The translations under genes and the position numbers were made by a program. From contig CAZRCZ010000016.1 of NCBI GenBank assembly GCA_964598765.1, positions 54,064 to 118,063 of the forward strand: 64,000 nt of DNA, written 5' to 3'. The stretch is from CAZRCZ01 sp964598765 (GTDB lineage: Bacteria; Sumerlaeota; Sumerlaeia; MVZB01; JAJFLK01). This document shows positions 43,354 to 51,587 of the stretch, one piece after another; within the stretch, counting starts at the first letter, position 1, and the number at the start of each line of letters is the position of its first letter. The notes beneath the pieces were generated by a model that did not search any database, had not been told where the DNA came from, and worked only from the letters and a program-made list of their open reading frames with translations.

Positions 43354-43519
43354 ACCACCAAGTCACCAAGACACCAAGGATTCCATGGATATTTTTGAGA
43401 GGGCTTCGAGTCACATTGGTTTCGATCTGGAATTTCGCGACCGCAGAGTTGAATTAGAACAATCAGAATTGAACATTTCTCTATTGCAAATCTTGGTGTC
43501 TTGGTGCCTTGGTGGTGAA
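43354..43519. repeat. CACCAAGN inverted-repeat element
   Basis: Left arm 43354-43380 consists of three tandem 8-bp units CACCAAGN. The right arm 43491-43519 is its reverse complement (CTTGGTG units) with only two or three mismatches over 27 nt. Arms are separated by about 110 bp of non-coding DNA. The element splits the ATPase and permease genes of one ABC operon, and its right arm overlaps the permease ribosome-binding region. It looks like a small non-autonomous or MITE-like element. Confidence 0.85.
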
Positions 43520-43520
43520 T

Positions 43521-45152
43521 ATGTCGCCTGAAGGACCCGTTGGCCTATACGCTCGCGCTCGATCCTCCATCTGGCTGTCGTGGTTGTTGGATAATCCCCT
43601 GCTCGTGCGGGAGATTCGGCGGCGGATGCGGGGAAAACTTTTTTCGTGGTCGCTGATCGCCTACCTCGCCGCGCTCGGCGGAGTCAGTTGCGTCATCATG
43701 TTTCTGCAATATCCGATGCGGTTTCAGAACCTCTCGTGGCGCGATCAAATCCAACAAGTCGGCAAGATCGGCGGCTCGATTTTTCAGGGGATGTGCATCG
43801 TCGAGGGATTCATCGCGCTTTTCATTGCGCCGATGCTGACCGCCGGATTGGCGACGGCGGAAAAGGAAAAGGACACGTTCGATTTCCTCCGCGTGACGAC
43901 GCTTCACGCGCGGACGTTCGTCACGGGTTGCCTGCTCACGACCGCCTGTTTTCTTCTTCTCATCTTCGCATGCACGCTACCGATTTTGGGGCTGACGTTC
44001 ATCTTCGGCGGCGTCTCGTTGCGCGACATCTTGGGATTCAACGGCCTCCTTTTCATGGCGGCGATGGCGGTTTCGGCATGGGGAATTTTCAACTCGACCA
44101 ACTACAAACGCTCCCGCTCGGTTCACGGCTCGCTGATCGGCGTGCTGTTTCTGATTTACTTCTTCACCACCTCGGTCGTCGGATCGTTTTATCGCCGGAT
44201 CATTCCCTCGCTGTCGCTCGCGGTCGGGGGAACGTGGTTGCAGGGTTTGATCATCGCCAGCCCGTTCGCGGCGGCCATCGCGGTTTTTTCCATCGCCGCC
44301 TCGCGCCGGCTCTACGAGCCGAACAACCGGCTGTTCAATTACGCGCAATACACCATTTTTTACGCCCTTGCTCTGGCCGTCGTCGCCGGGACGCTCGCGT
44401 TTCGCATGTCGGCGTTCAACGTCATTTTGATCACGCCTCCGCAAATCGTCGCCATGCTGGACATCTTCTTTTTCTTGGGATTGATTCTGAACGTGGCGGG
44501 AATCTTGATCTTTTCGGCGGGACGGATCGAGCGCGGCGATGAAGTCTGGCGAATCCGCCAACAATTTCCCATTTTTCGCCGCGTCCATGAAAACTATTTG
44601 ATCCATGCCCTTTATATCGCGTCATGGCTTTTCCTCGGCTACGGCATGGGAGCGGCGTGGGAGGGGACGAGCAAATTCCTTCCGCACTTTTGGAGCGGGC
44701 TTCCGGTCGTTCTCGCGGGATTGTTCTTGATGATCGCGCTGACGCGGATCGTGAATCTTTTTGTCGAGCAACGCAACCCCGCGACCATCGGTTTGTTTCT
44801 GACCCTTCTCCTGCTGTGGGGCGGCGCGCCGATTTTGGGTTACACGTTGGAGGCGGTCGCGTCTCCCGGTCGGGATTATCCCGTTCCCGGTTTGAGCGAC
44901 CTTGCGGACATTCTCATGGACGCCTCGCCGGTTCCGGTTCTCTATCACATCTGGAGTGACGATCCGAATCTCGACCTCATTAGCCCGCCTTGTATTTTAG
45001 GGGGATTGGCAATTTTGCTTCTCATCCCGACGCTTCTTCCTTGGTGGCGGAGACGCATGGCGATTTCCTATGAGTGGTCGCTCGTCGCGGATCAGCCGCG
45101 CCCCGATCCGATGGAGGCGATTCGCCGGTTCCGCGAACAAAACAATAAATGA
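43521..45152 (+). CDS. ABC-2 type transporter permease
   Basis: 543-aa membrane protein from ATG 43521 (TTG at 43509 adds four residues translated from the repeat arm). It has roughly ten to twelve hydrophobic helices. The N-terminal LLDNPLLVREIRRRMRGK segment before the first helix is the usual amphipathic entry of ABC-2 permeases. Cytoplasmic loops are rich in Arg/Lys. It partners the ATPase upstream. The TGA overlaps the comEC ATG as ATGA, indicating translational coupling between the transporter and the competence-type channel. Confidence 0.83.
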   Translation: MSPEGPVGLYARARSSIWLSWLLDNPLLVREIRRRMRGKLFSWSLIAYLAALGGVSCVIMFLQYPMRFQNLSWRDQIQQVGKIGGSIFQGMCIVEGFIALFIAPMLTAGLATAEKEKDTFDFLRVTTLHARTFVTGCLLTTACFLLLIFACTLPILGLTFIFGGVSLRDILGFNGLLFMAAMAVSAWGIFNSTNYKRSRSVHGSLIGVLFLIYFFTTSVVGSFYRRIIPSLSLAVGGTWLQGLIIASPFAAAIAVFSIAASRRLYEPNNRLFNYAQYTIFYALALAVVAGTLAFRMSAFNVILITPPQIVAMLDIFFFLGLILNVAGILIFSAGRIERGDEVWRIRQQFPIFRRVHENYLIHALYIASWLFLGYGMGAAWEGTSKFLPHFWSGLPVVLAGLFLMIALTRIVNLFVEQRNPATIGLFLTLLLLWGGAPILGYTLEAVASPGRDYPVPGLSDLADILMDASPVPVLYHIWSDDPNLDLISPPCILGGLAILLLIPTLLPWWRRRMAISYEWSLVADQPRPDPMEAIRRFREQNNK

Positions 45153-47725
45153 GCGAACAGAACGACGATCCGGCGGACGAAGTTTTTCAGGATTTCGTTG
45201 TTCCCGACACGGGCGCTCCGCTGGAACGCGAGCGACCTTGGATGATCCGTCCAATGGTTTTCGTCGCGCTGGCCCACGTCGCGGGATTGGTCGTGGGACG
45301 GCAAATTTTTGTTCCGTGGTGGAGTTTGATTCTTCCAGCGGGATTGATCGCGCTCGCGGTCGTCGGCGCGTTGATTTGGAATCGGCGCCAGCATCACTCC
45401 GCCTCGAACGCCGCTTATCTGATTTTTCTCGTCCTTGCGCTTTTGGGTTGGGCGAGTTCGAACCGCGTCCTCCGCGCCGATTCCTCGGCCGAAGCTGTCG
45501 CCCGGCAAATGGAGAAATTCGCGCTGGTCCGGGTCGAGGGACGGATCGCCGAATGGCCCGACCGCCGGGTCAACGGCTTCACTCTGCTTTTAGATCACGC
45601 CTTTCTTTCAGCCGCTCCTTTGGAAGGCGATGGAGTCCGGTTCCCGCTCAAAGTCTCGGTCATGGTTTATTCCAGTCATTCTGAAAAGGGAAATTCCGCC
45701 TCTGCGAATCCTCCCGTTCAAGGATCGCGGGTCGTGGCATGGGGACGAATCCTTCGACCGCAACACGCGACTTCGCCCGAAGATTTCGATCAGGCGGATT
45801 ATCTGAGCGGGCGCGGCGTTGGGGCGATGCTCAAACTTGCCGGGCCGAATGATCTGGAAATTTCGGAAGGACAAAGAGGCTGGCGAAACCTCTTTTACAG
45901 TGCTGTGGATCGCGTCCATTCGTGGATGCGCGCCAATCTCAACGCCGCTCTATCCAAGCCGCAAGCCGACGTGGCGCGCGCGCTTTTTCTCGCCGAGCGC
46001 GACGGAATTTCCAAATCAACCAACAACGATTTTGTTCGGACCGGACTGGCGCATCTCCTGTGCGTGTCGGGACTTCACACCGGATTCATTTTGTTGATGG
46101 TTTTGGTTTCGGCTCGGTTGATGGGTCTGCCTCCCCGATGGTGCGCTCTAGCCGGAATCCCCGCGTTGGCGGCTTACGCGGCTCTGACCGGATTTCATCC
46201 CGCCGTTCTGCGCGCCTCGATCATGGGGGCATTTCTCATGGGGGCATGGGGATTGGGGCGAACCACTTCGATACCTTCGGCGCTGGCAACTTCGGCATTT
46301 TTTACACTGGTCCTCGATCCGCGCAATTTGATTCGATCGGATTGGTTGCTGAGCTACCTTTGCGTCGGCTCCGTTACGCTCTTTGTCTCGCCAATCTATG
46401 AAATTCTCATTCCTTCCGGCCGGACTCCGAAAGATCCGGGACTCGATGACCCAACTCCACCTTGGATGAAAAAATTCTTCCTTCAATACATTTGGCTGGC
46501 TTTTGCCACCGTCACCGCTGTTCAAATCGGTCTTCTTCCGATCACGGCGGCCATTTTTCACCAAGTCAGCCTAATTGGTTTTTTGATACAGCCCATCGCT
46601 ATCTTTCTCGGAATGTTGATCGTCATGGGATCGGTGTTGATCGCATTGCTCGGTTGGATTGCTCCGGTGGCGTGGATTTTGGGACACGCCTTGAATCCAG
46701 TCATCGTTCTCTTCAATCAGTTCGTCGCGTATTTCAGTTCCCTTCCTTGGGCGTCGTTTCGCGTTCATCCCCTCCCGATTTGGCTGATCGCGCTTTATTA
46801 TCCCGTTATGCTTTGGGGGCCGCATTTGCTTCGCGGACGCGGCGCGTTTTTCCGATCCAGCCGGCGCCAAAAAGTTCACGCCGTTGCGCGCGTCGGACTT
46901 TTTATCGCCGTCATCGTTTGGCTTCCGGTTCTCGGCGGTTCGGCCCCGACGGGAGCATTGGAGTTCTATATGCTGGACGTCGGACAGGGAGATTGTCTGG
47001 TTCTAAAATTTCCTGATGGAAAAATTGGCGTCGTGGATGGCGGCAAACACAACAAGGGGGACCGCGTGGTTTCGTTTCTTCGCTGGCTCGCAACGGATCA
47101 CGTTGACTTCGCTGTTTCGACGCACGCCGACGCCGATCACATCGGCGGGTTGATCGCGGTGTTGGAAAATTTCAGAGTGAATCTTTTCATCGAAGGCCCC
47201 GACACCGCCGAGACGGACGATTTCCGCGAGCTTCAGCAACTCCTCGTGGAGAAAAAAGTGAAGGTTCATCACACGCGCGTCGGCGAGCGAATCGGCGGAT
47301 TGAAGGGAACGCGGATTGACGTGCTCAATCCTTCCGACGGCGAAGACAACAACGACGCTTCGGTCACGCTTCTGATGGATTATGGAAAGATCGAATTTCT
47401 TCTGACCGGCGACATCGAGGCTCCGGCGGAAAGGGAAATTCTTCGACGCGGACTCGCCCGCGACATTGACGTTCTCAAGGTCGCGCATCACGGAAGCGCG
47501 ACGTCCAGCGGCGAGGAATTTCTGGACGCCTTCACTCCGGAGATCGCGCTCATCAGCGTCGGCGCGGGGAATCCGTATGGGCATCCCTCGCCGAAAGTTC
47601 TTCAACGGTTCCAAGCTCGCAAGATCGCCGTCGAACGAACTGACCAAATCGGAACTCTGCGCCTGACGACCGACGGGGAACACATTCAGCTCGATCACTT
47701 TTCGGAAGGGAATTCGCCGAAATAA
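45149..47725 (+). CDS. comEC: ComEC/Rec2 family DNA uptake channel with metallo-beta-lactamase domain
   Basis: 858-aa full-length ComEC. The N-terminal DUF4131-type region (two helices plus an OB-like part, about residues 30-220) is followed by the competence domain with LLCVSGLHTGFI (about 310-321), many helices, and a C-terminal metallo-beta-lactamase domain. Its metal motif HADADHIGG lies at 659-667, with later LTGDIE and KVAHHGSATSS. ComEC imports single-stranded DNA in natural transformation. No other competence gene is close; the phosphoribosyltransferase at 25943-26539 is ComF-like but 19 kb away and in another operon. The start overlaps the ABC permease stop by 4 bp (ATGA). Confidence 0.93.
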   Translation: MSEQNDDPADEVFQDFVVPDTGAPLERERPWMIRPMVFVALAHVAGLVVGRQIFVPWWSLILPAGLIALAVVGALIWNRRQHHSASNAAYLIFLVLALLGWASSNRVLRADSSAEAVARQMEKFALVRVEGRIAEWPDRRVNGFTLLLDHAFLSAAPLEGDGVRFPLKVSVMVYSSHSEKGNSASANPPVQGSRVVAWGRILRPQHATSPEDFDQADYLSGRGVGAMLKLAGPNDLEISEGQRGWRNLFYSAVDRVHSWMRANLNAALSKPQADVARALFLAERDGISKSTNNDFVRTGLAHLLCVSGLHTGFILLMVLVSARLMGLPPRWCALAGIPALAAYAALTGFHPAVLRASIMGAFLMGAWGLGRTTSIPSALATSAFFTLVLDPRNLIRSDWLLSYLCVGSVTLFVSPIYEILIPSGRTPKDPGLDDPTPPWMKKFFLQYIWLAFATVTAVQIGLLPITAAIFHQVSLIGFLIQPIAIFLGMLIVMGSVLIALLGWIAPVAWILGHALNPVIVLFNQFVAYFSSLPWASFRVHPLPIWLIALYYPVMLWGPHLLRGRGAFFRSSRRQKVHAVARVGLFIAVIVWLPVLGGSAPTGALEFYMLDVGQGDCLVLKFPDGKIGVVDGGKHNKGDRVVSFLRWLATDHVDFAVSTHADADHIGGLIAVLENFRVNLFIEGPDTAETDDFRELQQLLVEKKVKVHHTRVGERIGGLKGTRIDVLNPSDGEDNNDASVTLLMDYGKIEFLLTGDIEAPAEREILRRGLARDIDVLKVAHHGSATSSGEEFLDAFTPEIALISVGAGNPYGHPSPKVLQRFQARKIAVERTDQIGTLRLTTDGEHIQLDHFSEGNSPK

Positions 47726-47727
47726 TC

Positions 47728-47840
47728 GGACGCGGACGAATACGGACACACACGGAGAAAATTCCAAGAAAAAAGTTTTTGTCTTCTTTGCGTTCTTTTG
47801 CGGCAGATCGCTCTTTCTGGTCCGTGTCCGTCCGTGTCCA
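47728..47840. repeat. Inverted periodic repeat (GGACACGGACGG family)
   Basis: Left arm of GGACGCGGACGAATACGGACACAC type at 47728-47755 and right arm GGTCCGTGTCCGTCCGTGTCC at 47819-47839 are partial reverse complements. The gap between them also carries TTCTTTGCGTTCTTTTGCGG, itself a periodic unit. Located between convergent comEC and the Gfo/Idh gene, it could double as a transcription end for both. Confidence 0.65.
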
Positions 47841-47844
47841 AAAT

Positions 47845-48840
47845 CTACATTTTTTCCCGATAAGCCCAAAGGATCGTCCTCACCACCTCCAGCGCCTCTT
47901 GCGGCTTGACGAGCGGCTCGCGGCCTGTTCGGTAAGCGTCCAAAATGTCGAGGTATTGACGCTGAAATTGAACCAGTTTGGAGTTGAGATCCGCGGGATG
48001 GGGGGCGTCAAACGTTGCGTCCGGTTTGGGAGCGTCGTTCTTATGTTTCCAATAGACGATTTGCCCCTGCTCCAAAACGCAACTTCCGAGTGTTCCGTGG
48101 ATTTCCATTCGCTCGGGAAAACCGGGATAGGCGCTGGTCGAGGCCGAAATCGTCGCGATCGCGCCTGATTCGGTTTTCAAGAGAACAGCGGCAACGTCCT
48201 CGGTCTCGATGATGTCGCGCGAGGTGCGGGTTAACGATTTGACGGCTTTCGGCCCGCCAAAATACCAAAGCAGAAGGTCGGTGTAATGAATCCCCTGATT
48301 CATCAGCACGCCGCCCCCTTCGCCGGATAATCGCCCGCGCCAATCGCTTTTGGCATAGTAGGCGTCGTCGCGATGCCACTTGATCGAGACGTTCACCAAA
48401 AGCGGATCCCCGAGCAATTTCTCGTCGAGCGCCTTCTTCAAAGCAATGGCTCCCTCGTAAAAGCGATTTTGCGAAATGATCGTCAGCAAAACCTTGTTCT
48501 TCTCGCAAGCGGCGATCAGGGCTTGTCCCTTTTCGATGGATATATCAATCGGTTTTTCGCAGATGACGCTCATTCCCGCTTCGGCGGCGCGGATTCCGTA
48601 ATCGGCGTGCATCGAACTGGGCAGACAAATAACGACGCCATTGACGTCCTTGCGTTTCAAAACCTCCGCGTAATCGAAAACCGCCTCGACGCCGAGCTTT
48701 TTGCCGAGCGCGCTCGCGCTTTCCTTCACCGCGTCGCAAACGCAGACGCACTTGTAGCCTTCGGTTAGTTGGATCGTCTCGGCGTGACGCGCGCCCATCA
48801 GTCCGCAACCGATGACGGCGCAGTGGAGTTCTTTGCTCAT
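47845..48840 (-). CDS. Gfo/Idh/MocA family oxidoreductase
   Basis: 331-aa NAD(P)-dependent sugar dehydrogenase-like protein from ATG 48840 (in-frame extension beyond this is the LAB_N gene in another frame). The dinucleotide site VIGCGLMGARH is at residues 8-18. The catalytic CEKPID motif appears mid-domain, followed by the QNRFYEG and substrate-domain segment GGGVLMNQGIHYTDLLLW, which carries the usual conserved glycines and His. It starts two bases after the stop of the LAB_N gene, the end of the sugar-modification cluster. Such enzymes oxidise or reduce nucleotide sugars. Here it probably makes or processes the sugar moved by the ArnT-like protein, which is inferred from position. Confidence 0.88.
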   Translation of the reverse strand: MSKELHCAVIGCGLMGARHAETIQLTEGYKCVCVCDAVKESASALGKKLGVEAVFDYAEVLKRKDVNGVVICLPSSMHADYGIRAAEAGMSVICEKPIDISIEKGQALIAACEKNKVLLTIISQNRFYEGAIALKKALDEKLLGDPLLVNVSIKWHRDDAYYAKSDWRGRLSGEGGGVLMNQGIHYTDLLLWYFGGPKAVKSLTRTSRDIIETEDVAAVLLKTESGAIATISASTSAYPGFPERMEIHGTLGSCVLEQGQIVYWKHKNDAPKPDATFDAPHPADLNSKLVQFQRQYLDILDAYRTGREPLVKPQEALEVVRTILWAYREKM

Positions 48841-48842
48841 GT

Positions 48843-49142
48843 TCAATGCCCTCCTCCGCTTTCGAGCGCTTTTTTGTGGCGATGAATCAGAATCAGATTG
48901 CGCGTGTAGGGGATCAGGTTGGGTAGATAACCGAGCGTCCCGACGGGATTTCGGATGCCGATGAAATAGACGAGAAGAATCGAGGAGCCGAGAATGCTCA
49001 ACCACCAAAACGATATCGGCACGACGCTCCTTTTTGCCCGCTCGCTGGCGATCCATTGCACGAAAAATCGCGACGTGAAGGAGATGGTTCCCAAAAACCC
49101 GAACGCATCCCACCAGCCGACGTCAAATCCCAAAATTCTCAT
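48843..49142 (-). CDS. Lipid A biosynthesis N-terminal (LAB_N) domain membrane protein
   Basis: 99-aa protein with three hydrophobic helices, matching the LAB_N domain (FLGTISFTSRFFVQWIASERAKRSVVPISFWWLSILGSSILL). LAB_N proteins occur as stand-alone small membrane proteins beside lipid A or glycolipid sugar genes and resemble flippase-type subunits. It lies in the minus-strand cluster with DegT, ArnT-like, GT2 and Gfo/Idh genes, separated from GT2 by a nested inverted-repeat element. The context suggests transport or attachment of a modified sugar to a lipid; the exact role is unproven. Confidence 0.86.
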   Translation of the reverse strand: MRILGFDVGWWDAFGFLGTISFTSRFFVQWIASERAKRSVVPISFWWLSILGSSILLVYFIGIRNPVGTLGYLPNLIPYTRNLILIHRHKKALESGGGH

Positions 49143-49197
49143 CTTACTCCTCCTTCTAAAATCAACAGGGTCTCCCCATGTCCATGCCTTCCCTTCT

Positions 49198-49341
49198 CAT
49201 TAACCCCGCGATTGATCGCGGGGTTGCGGAGGCGCGCTCTTGTTGGAACCGTTTTAACGGTTTTTAATGGGAAAAACCGTTGAAAACGGTTGGGGAAAAC
49301 CGTCCGTTCGTCGTTCCCCGCGATGAATCGCGGGGCCAATG
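49198..49341. repeat. Nested inverted-repeat element (palindrome cluster C)
   Basis: Two palindrome families nested symmetrically. Outer hairpins: CCCCGCGAT/ATCGCGGGG at 49204-49223 and again at 49316-49335; with flanking CATT and AATG they are reverse complements over about 27 nt with three mismatches. Inner hairpins: AACCGTT/AACGGTT at 49247-49262 and 49275-49291, again related by inversion. The arrangement copies that of the element at 24206-24440 though the sequences differ. It sits in the middle of the sugar-modification operon. Confidence 0.85.
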
Positions 49342-49396
49342 AAAATATGCCGAGCGGTGAGATCGTATCGCTCCTAAAACGTCGCTCAATTCTTTT

Positions 49397-50101
49397 TCAA
49401 CGATTCGGCGGTATGAATCGCTTGCGGAACCACCGCATTCCGAAAATGTCGCTGATCCCCACCCACAGCCGATTCATCGTGCCGTATTTGGAAACGCCCT
49501 TGTGCCGCGGGCGATCATTGATCCGGACTTCCTTGACCTTGAATCCCTGCCATCGCCAGATCGTCGGGAGAAACCGGTGCATTCCCTTGAAGGGCACGAC
49601 GCAACGGGTTGTTTTCCGGCGAAGCGCGCGGAAGGTGCATCCGGCGTCGTGAACGTCGTCATTCAGCATGAAACCGCGGAAACGATTGGCGATGCGCGAG
49701 GAGATTCGTTTGACCCATGTGTCCTGCCGTTTGCCGCGCACGCCGGCGACGGCGTCGCAGTCCTCCAATTCGCGCAGGAGCATCGGAATATCGGCCGGAT
49801 CGTTTTGAAGGTCGGCGTCAATCGTGACGATGATCTCGCCCCGGGCGTTCTCGAATCCGGTTAATTCTCCCGCGCTTTCGCCGCAATTGAAACGATGCTC
49901 GGCCATCCGCAGTTCAGGATACTTCGTCATCGCCTCCTTGAGGCGCTGAACCGTGCCGTCCGTGCTGGCGTCATTGACGTAGATGATCTCATACGGCTTG
50001 CCGATTTGCTTCATCACCGGATCAAGCTCGGCCAATAAGGGGAAGACGTTGTCCTCCTCGTTGTAACAGGGAATCACGACGCTGATTTCAGGATTCGTCA
50101 T
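49397..50101 (-). CDS. Family 2 glycosyltransferase
   Basis: 234-aa GT-A glycosyltransferase of the dolichyl/undecaprenyl-phosphate sugar type. Motifs: VVIPCYNEEDNV at the N-terminus, NDASTDGT for nucleotide binding, TIDADLQNDP with the metal-binding Asp95-Ala-Asp97, and VAGVRGKR. The C-terminal catalytic segment is close to that of ArnC and DPM1 proteins, but the two C-terminal membrane helices of ArnC are missing, so it resembles soluble DPM1-like enzymes. It should charge undecaprenyl phosphate with a sugar for the neighbouring ArnT-like enzyme. Its start overlaps the end of that gene by 14 bp. Confidence 0.87.
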   Translation of the reverse strand: MTNPEISVVIPCYNEEDNVFPLLAELDPVMKQIGKPYEIIYVNDASTDGTVQRLKEAMTKYPELRMAEHRFNCGESAGELTGFENARGEIIVTIDADLQNDPADIPMLLRELEDCDAVAGVRGKRQDTWVKRISSRIANRFRGFMLNDDVHDAGCTFRALRRKTTRCVVPFKGMHRFLPTIWRWQGFKVKEVRINDRPRHKGVSKYGTMNRLWVGISDIFGMRWFRKRFIPPNR

Positions 50102-51587
50102 CCTCTTCCCTTTCTTCCTTAAACTTTGATGACACTCGAAAGACGCGCTGGAGCCGGGGATAATCGGCGAAGAGTTTATTCCAATGCTCGGCGCGATAAT
50201 ACGGTTGCCGATAGATTTCCCCCGTATTGAATTGCGTCGCCCAAATGTTGAAACCCGAATAGAAGACCATCAAGACATACCACCACAGCGCAAGCCCCGC
50301 CGGAAAAAGGTAGCGAACCGCCCGCCGGTAGGAAAGCAGAATTAGAACGACGCCGAGGATTATCGGAATTATCGGAACAAGGATCGCAAGAACCGGACGC
50401 TCGACCACAACCTCAAAATACCCAAAAAAGAGCGCCGAGAAGACCAACGCGGCAACGGACATTGCATAGCCCGCGATTCTCGAACAGAGCAATTCGAGCG
50501 CGTTCCAATCTTGAGCCGCAAGCGCTTCGCCGAAAAGCAAGGCCAGATAAGGAAGAATGACGGTCATATAATTGATCTGTTTTTGCGGAATCAGCGAGAA
50601 AACGAGAACGATGGATCCCAACGAGGCAACCGCCCACCGCAGGGTTGGTTTCTCCCGATACAGCCGGCCCCGCGCGGCCCGAATGACGAGCAAGGGAAGA
50701 AAGATGATCGTCGGCAAGGCGATTTTGAAAAGATTCAAGAAGTAGAAGAAGAAATTCCTGTAGTGCAACGCCGTATGATGCTCCTCATCGGCAACGCCGA
50801 AGGGAAGCAGGGCTTCGTCGTGAAAAGATTGTCTTGCCTCCGAACTGAAGGAGAGCATGAGAATCTCCCATGAAAATCCCAGAAGCACGGGAATCAAGAA
50901 TGCGTAAATCGAGAAGGACGGCTTTCGGAACAAAGCCGTCTTCCCCTGAAACATCAGAAGCAAAAAAGAGGGCAGGGTCACGGCGGCAAACGCGGGCGTC
51001 GCTTTGGTCAGGAGCGCGGCGGCAAAAAAGAATCCGGACCAAAGGAGCCAATGAAACCTTCCGCTCTTCAAGTAGGCGCGCAGGCTTGAAACCGAAGCGA
51101 ACGAGACCGTTCCCAAGAGCATGTCGAAATTGGCGATCCGGGCGTTGGCCGTGAAAAGCATCATGGCTGAAAGCGAAAGCGCCGAAACCGGCGCCGCCTG
51201 CTCGAGTCCTGCGGAACGGCAAAACAAATAGACGCAAAGCATCATGCCCAATCCGGCCAAAACCGACGGCAACCGATAAGCGACGCGGTCCGGAAGCCGC
51301 GTCGCAAGCTGGGCCGCCGCGCCGAGCCAATAGTAAAATGGAGGTTTGTTGAACCGCGCCCGTCCATGAAGCCGCGGCGTGAGATAATCGCCGGACTCGA
51401 TCATCCCGGAGATGACGTTCAGAATGCGGATTTCCCGGTTCTCAACCGGCGCGGTTTCACGTTGCCCGATCAATAAAATCATTCCCATGACGGCGAGCGC
51501 CAATGAGAGAAAAAGCGCGGGGGAGGAAGATGACGGAGAAGGCGATGCTCCGCTTTTATTTTCCGATGAACGATCGGACATGCTCAC
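50088..51587 (-). CDS. ArnT-like glycolipid glycosyltransferase (GT83/PMT family)
   Basis: 499-aa membrane protein with about twelve helices. The first large loop has ENREIRILNVISGM and RFNKPPFYYWLGAAAQL, the acidic residue plus (E/N)KPPxYYWL pattern of ArnT and PMT-family enzymes that move sugars from undecaprenyl phosphate to lipid A or another acceptor. The C-terminal domain (about residues 390-499) is shorter than that of enterobacterial ArnT. The gene lies between DegT aminotransferase (32-bp overlap) and GT2 (14-bp overlap) genes, so all three are translationally linked. The reaction class is convincing, the sugar is not proven. Confidence 0.83.
   Translation of the reverse strand: MSMSDRSSENKSGASPSPSSSSPALFLSLALAVMGMILLIGQRETAPVENREIRILNVISGMIESGDYLTPRLHGRARFNKPPFYYWLGAAAQLATRLPDRVAYRLPSVLAGLGMMLCVYLFCRSAGLEQAAPVSALSLSAMMLFTANARIANFDMLLGTVSFASVSSLRAYLKSGRFHWLLWSGFFFAAALLTKATPAFAAVTLPSFLLLMFQGKTALFRKPSFSIYAFLIPVLLGFSWEILMLSFSSEARQSFHDEALLPFGVADEEHHTALHYRNFFFYFLNLFKIALPTIIFLPLLVIRAARGRLYREKPTLRWAVASLGSIVLVFSLIPQKQINYMTVILPYLALLFGEALAAQDWNALELLCSRIAGYAMSVAALVFSALFFGYFEVVVERPVLAILVPIIPIILGVVLILLSYRRAVRYLFPAGLALWWYVLMVFYSGFNIWATQFNTGEIYRQPYYRAEHWNKLFADYPRLQRVFRVSSKFKEEREEDDES

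Noticed and set aside
48841..49113. 91-residue N-terminal extension of the Gfo/Idh gene
   Set aside because: It is the LAB_N gene read in another frame; the dinucleotide-binding fold starts right after ATG 48840.
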